This document shows positions 5,721 through 6,856 of a stretch of 6,856 nucleotides of DNA, one piece after another. Positions within the stretch are counted from its first letter, which is position 1, and each line of letters begins with the position of its first letter. A program made the position numbers and the translations under genes. The stretch is from positions 1 through 6,856 of the forward strand of contig WFUK01000228.1 of the NCBI GenBank assembly GCA_015485015.1, in the 5' to 3' direction. Below the pieces are notes generated by a model that ran no database searches, had not been told where the DNA came from, and saw only the letters and a program-made list of their open reading frames with translations. Origin of the DNA: Paracoccaceae bacterium (lineage in GTDB: Bacteria; Pseudomonadota; Alphaproteobacteria; Rhodobacterales; Rhodobacteraceae).

Positions 5721-6524
5721 TCACCCGTTCAAAAGCTGGTCCATCTCGTGCGAGGGCTGCTCACACCCCGCCTCGCCCACCACCTTGGCCGGCACGCCCG
5801 CCACGGTTTTGCAAGGCGGCACATCCCGCAGCACCACAGACCCCGCCGCCACACGGCTGCAATGGCCAATATGGATATTCCCCAATATTTTCGCCCCCGC
5901 GCCGAGCAAAACCCCGTCGCCAATCTTCGGGTGCCGATCTTCATCATCTTTGCCGGTGCCGCCAAGCGTAACCGAATGCAGCATCGACACGTTATCGCCG
6001 ACCACGGCGGTCTCTCCAATCACGATCGAATGGGCATGGTCAATCATTAAACCTTTGCCAACCACAGCCCCGGGATGGATATCAATACCAAACACCTCCG
6101 AGCTGCGCATTTGGGCAAAATAGGCCATATCCTTGCGCCCCTGAAGCCAGAGCCAATGCGCCACGCGATAGGCCTGCACCGCCAAAAAACCTTTATAATA
6201 CAGCAGCGGCTGGATGCTGCGATGGCAGGCGGGGTCCCGGTCAAGAAACGCGACAATATCCGCCCGCGCGGCTTGCCCCAATTCCAGCGAGTCGGCATAA
6301 GCCTCGACGCAGACCTCGTTCACCACACTTTCGCTCATATCGCCGGAAGCCAGCTTCTGGGCTATCCGGTAGGCCAGCGCTGATTCCATGGTCTTGTGGT
6401 GCAAAACAGCCCCGTAAACCACACCCGCCATCGCCGGCTCGGCCCGAATAATCCCTTGCCCTTCGTCCTTTATGGCTTCCCAGACCGGATCTACCGAACT
6501 CAGCTTTGCTTGTTTTTGACCCAT
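5721..6524 (-). CDS. cysE: Serine O-acetyltransferase
   Basis: The 267 residues match the usual CysE length. The enzyme acetylates L-serine with acetyl-CoA to give O-acetylserine, the first step of cysteine synthesis, in the cytoplasm. The N-terminal helical domain (about 10-140) contains DRDPAC (95-100), with D97 matching the catalytic aspartate. The C-terminal left-handed beta helix of hexapeptide repeats (about 145-250) contains GIDIHPGA (146-153) and IDHAHSIVIGETAVVGDNVS (161-180), with H163 as catalytic base. SVTLGGTG (184-191), RHPKIGDGVLLGAGAKILG (197-215) and AGVPAKVVG (242-250) follow. I chose the ATG at 6524 because GGAG (6535-6532) lies 7 nt upstream. The frame continues upstream to a TTG at 6617, but the added 31 residues cover the candidate promoter and look unrelated. 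The C-terminus (EMDQLLNG) appears intact. The CoA transferase gene follows in the same frame after the TGA stop. Confidence 0.95.
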   Translation of the reverse strand: MGQKQAKLSSVDPVWEAIKDEGQGIIRAEPAMAGVVYGAVLHHKTMESALAYRIAQKLASGDMSESVVNEVCVEAYADSLELGQAARADIVAFLDRDPACHRSIQPLLYYKGFLAVQAYRVAHWLWLQGRKDMAYFAQMRSSEVFGIDIHPGAVVGKGLMIDHAHSIVIGETAVVGDNVSMLHSVTLGGTGKDDEDRHPKIGDGVLLGAGAKILGNIHIGHCSRVAAGSVVLRDVPPCKTVAGVPAKVVGEAGCEQPSHEMDQLLNG

Positions 6525-6567
6525 AATTTTACTCCATCGCCATTTTAGATGGCCTTCGAGACTATAG

Positions 6568-6597
6568 ATCATACCATTGCCTGCGAATTTCAAGCAA
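6568..6597 (-). promoter_or_regulatory. Candidate promoter of cysE with extended -10
   Basis: Reading the minus strand, TTGCTT (6597-6592) is followed after 18 bp by TATGAT (6573-6568, 5 of 6 matches to TATAAT). A TGG directly ahead of the latter (6576-6574) forms an extended -10. A start near 6561 would give a leader of about 37 nt to the ATG at 6524. The rest of the 123-bp gap between cysE and the gene upstream shows only a weak 5-bp stem (GTGAG/CTCAC, 6625-6608) without a T run. Confidence 0.4.
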
Positions 6598-6647
6598 AAC
6601 ATTGTCGTGAGCCACAAGCCTCACCGGTTTTTGTTCTTGATAGAGGT

Positions 6648-6856
6648 CTATCTTTTGACAAGCAGCAGCCAGAATCCAGCCGCGAGAAGCCAGATAAGCG
6701 GTGCAAAATATAGCCGGTCGAGGCTGCGAAACGGCTCGACAGAAGCCTGCAATGGCCCGAAAGGCAGATAGGTCATAACACCGCGCAGGGTAAAAATAAC
6801 GCCTGCCGCCGCCAGCGCCCATGACCGCAGCCCGTCCAGCCCGCCAAGGCTGAACC
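6648..6856 (-). CDS. DUF3995-like small membrane protein, C-terminal part (start lies outside the window)
   Basis: A frame open from the right edge (first full codon at 6854) runs 68 codons to a TAG at 6650-6648. It reads as two membrane segments: about residues 12-30 (WALAAAGVIFTLRGVMTYL) and about 48-66 (LYFAPLIWLLAAGFWLLLV), ending in KR. The stretch FRSLDRLYFAPLIWLLAAGF (42-61) resembles the C-terminal signature of DUF3995 proteins, where an RFxxLDxRLYSPL-type motif precedes the last membrane helix. The function of that family is unknown. The gene points the same way as cysE, 123 bp upstream of it. A longer frame at 6562-6822 on the same strand is Cys/Arg-rich, overlaps this one and is a shadow. 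The family call rests on recalled motifs and a partial protein. Confidence 0.6.
   Translation of the reverse strand, partial: FSLGGLDGLRSWALAAAGVIFTLRGVMTYLPFGPLQASVEPFRSLDRLYFAPLIWLLAAGFWLLLVKR

Noticed and set aside
6525..6617. N-terminal extension of CysE from TTG 6617
   Set aside because: The extra 31 residues do not resemble CysE and include the candidate promoter; ATG 6524 has GGAG at the right distance.
6608..6625. GTGAG/CTCAC hairpin as a terminator for the DUF3995-like gene
   Set aside because: The stem is only 5 bp with an 8-nt loop and no T run follows.
6562..6822. Minus-strand open frame of 86 codons near the right edge
   Set aside because: It overlaps the DUF3995-like frame, has Cys/Arg-rich composition and runs into the cysE promoter region; the neighbouring frame has clear membrane segments and a family-like motif.

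Overview
The window looks like chromosomal DNA from an alphaproteobacterium, most likely in or near the Rhodobacterales. The main evidence is the pyruvate dehydrogenase (PDH) cluster: an E1 beta subunit with its own N-terminal lipoyl domain, an E2 with one lipoyl domain, and a short FtsB-like gene just upstream. A cluster of GANTC sites (the CcrM methylation motif of this class) fits the same assignment. No mobile element, CRISPR array, tRNA or rRNA was found, and nothing suggests recent transfer.

Layout. Positions 2-229 (minus) hold the 5' end of an unrecognised gene with a signal peptide or membrane anchor. It is divergent from a short FtsB/DivIC-type cell division gene at 354-656 (plus). 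The 124-bp gap between them carries four GANTC sites within 40 bp, overlapping a candidate promoter. After ftsB come a weak terminator-like hairpin (663-688) and a good sigma70-type promoter (710-737) with an 8+8 bp inverted repeat over its -10/start region. The tightly packed operon pdhA (773-1762), pdhB (1762-3117), pdhC (3127-4389) follows. It encodes E1 alpha, lipoyl-E1 beta and E2. E3 (dihydrolipoamide dehydrogenase) is not in the window and cannot be directly downstream, because pdhC runs straight into a convergent gene.

The right-hand part is all on the minus strand. Reading leftward it holds the 3' end of a small membrane protein resembling DUF3995 (6648-6856), a serine O-acetyltransferase cysE (5721-6524), and a family III (CaiB/BaiF) CoA transferase of about 430 residues (4386-5675, true start uncertain). 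The last gene ends tail-to-tail with pdhC: both TAG stop codons lie inside one CTAG palindrome.

How the genes work together. The PDH operon converts pyruvate to acetyl-CoA. CysE uses acetyl-CoA to make O-acetylserine for cysteine synthesis, and the CoA transferase moves CoA between unknown acids. These links are metabolic neighbourhood only, not a demonstrated pathway. I do not see a new defence or biosynthetic system. The most interesting signals are small-scale: the GANTC cluster before ftsB, the palindrome on the pdhA promoter, a gene-conversion-like tract shared by the two lipoyl domains, and the unusual start and end of the CoA transferase gene.
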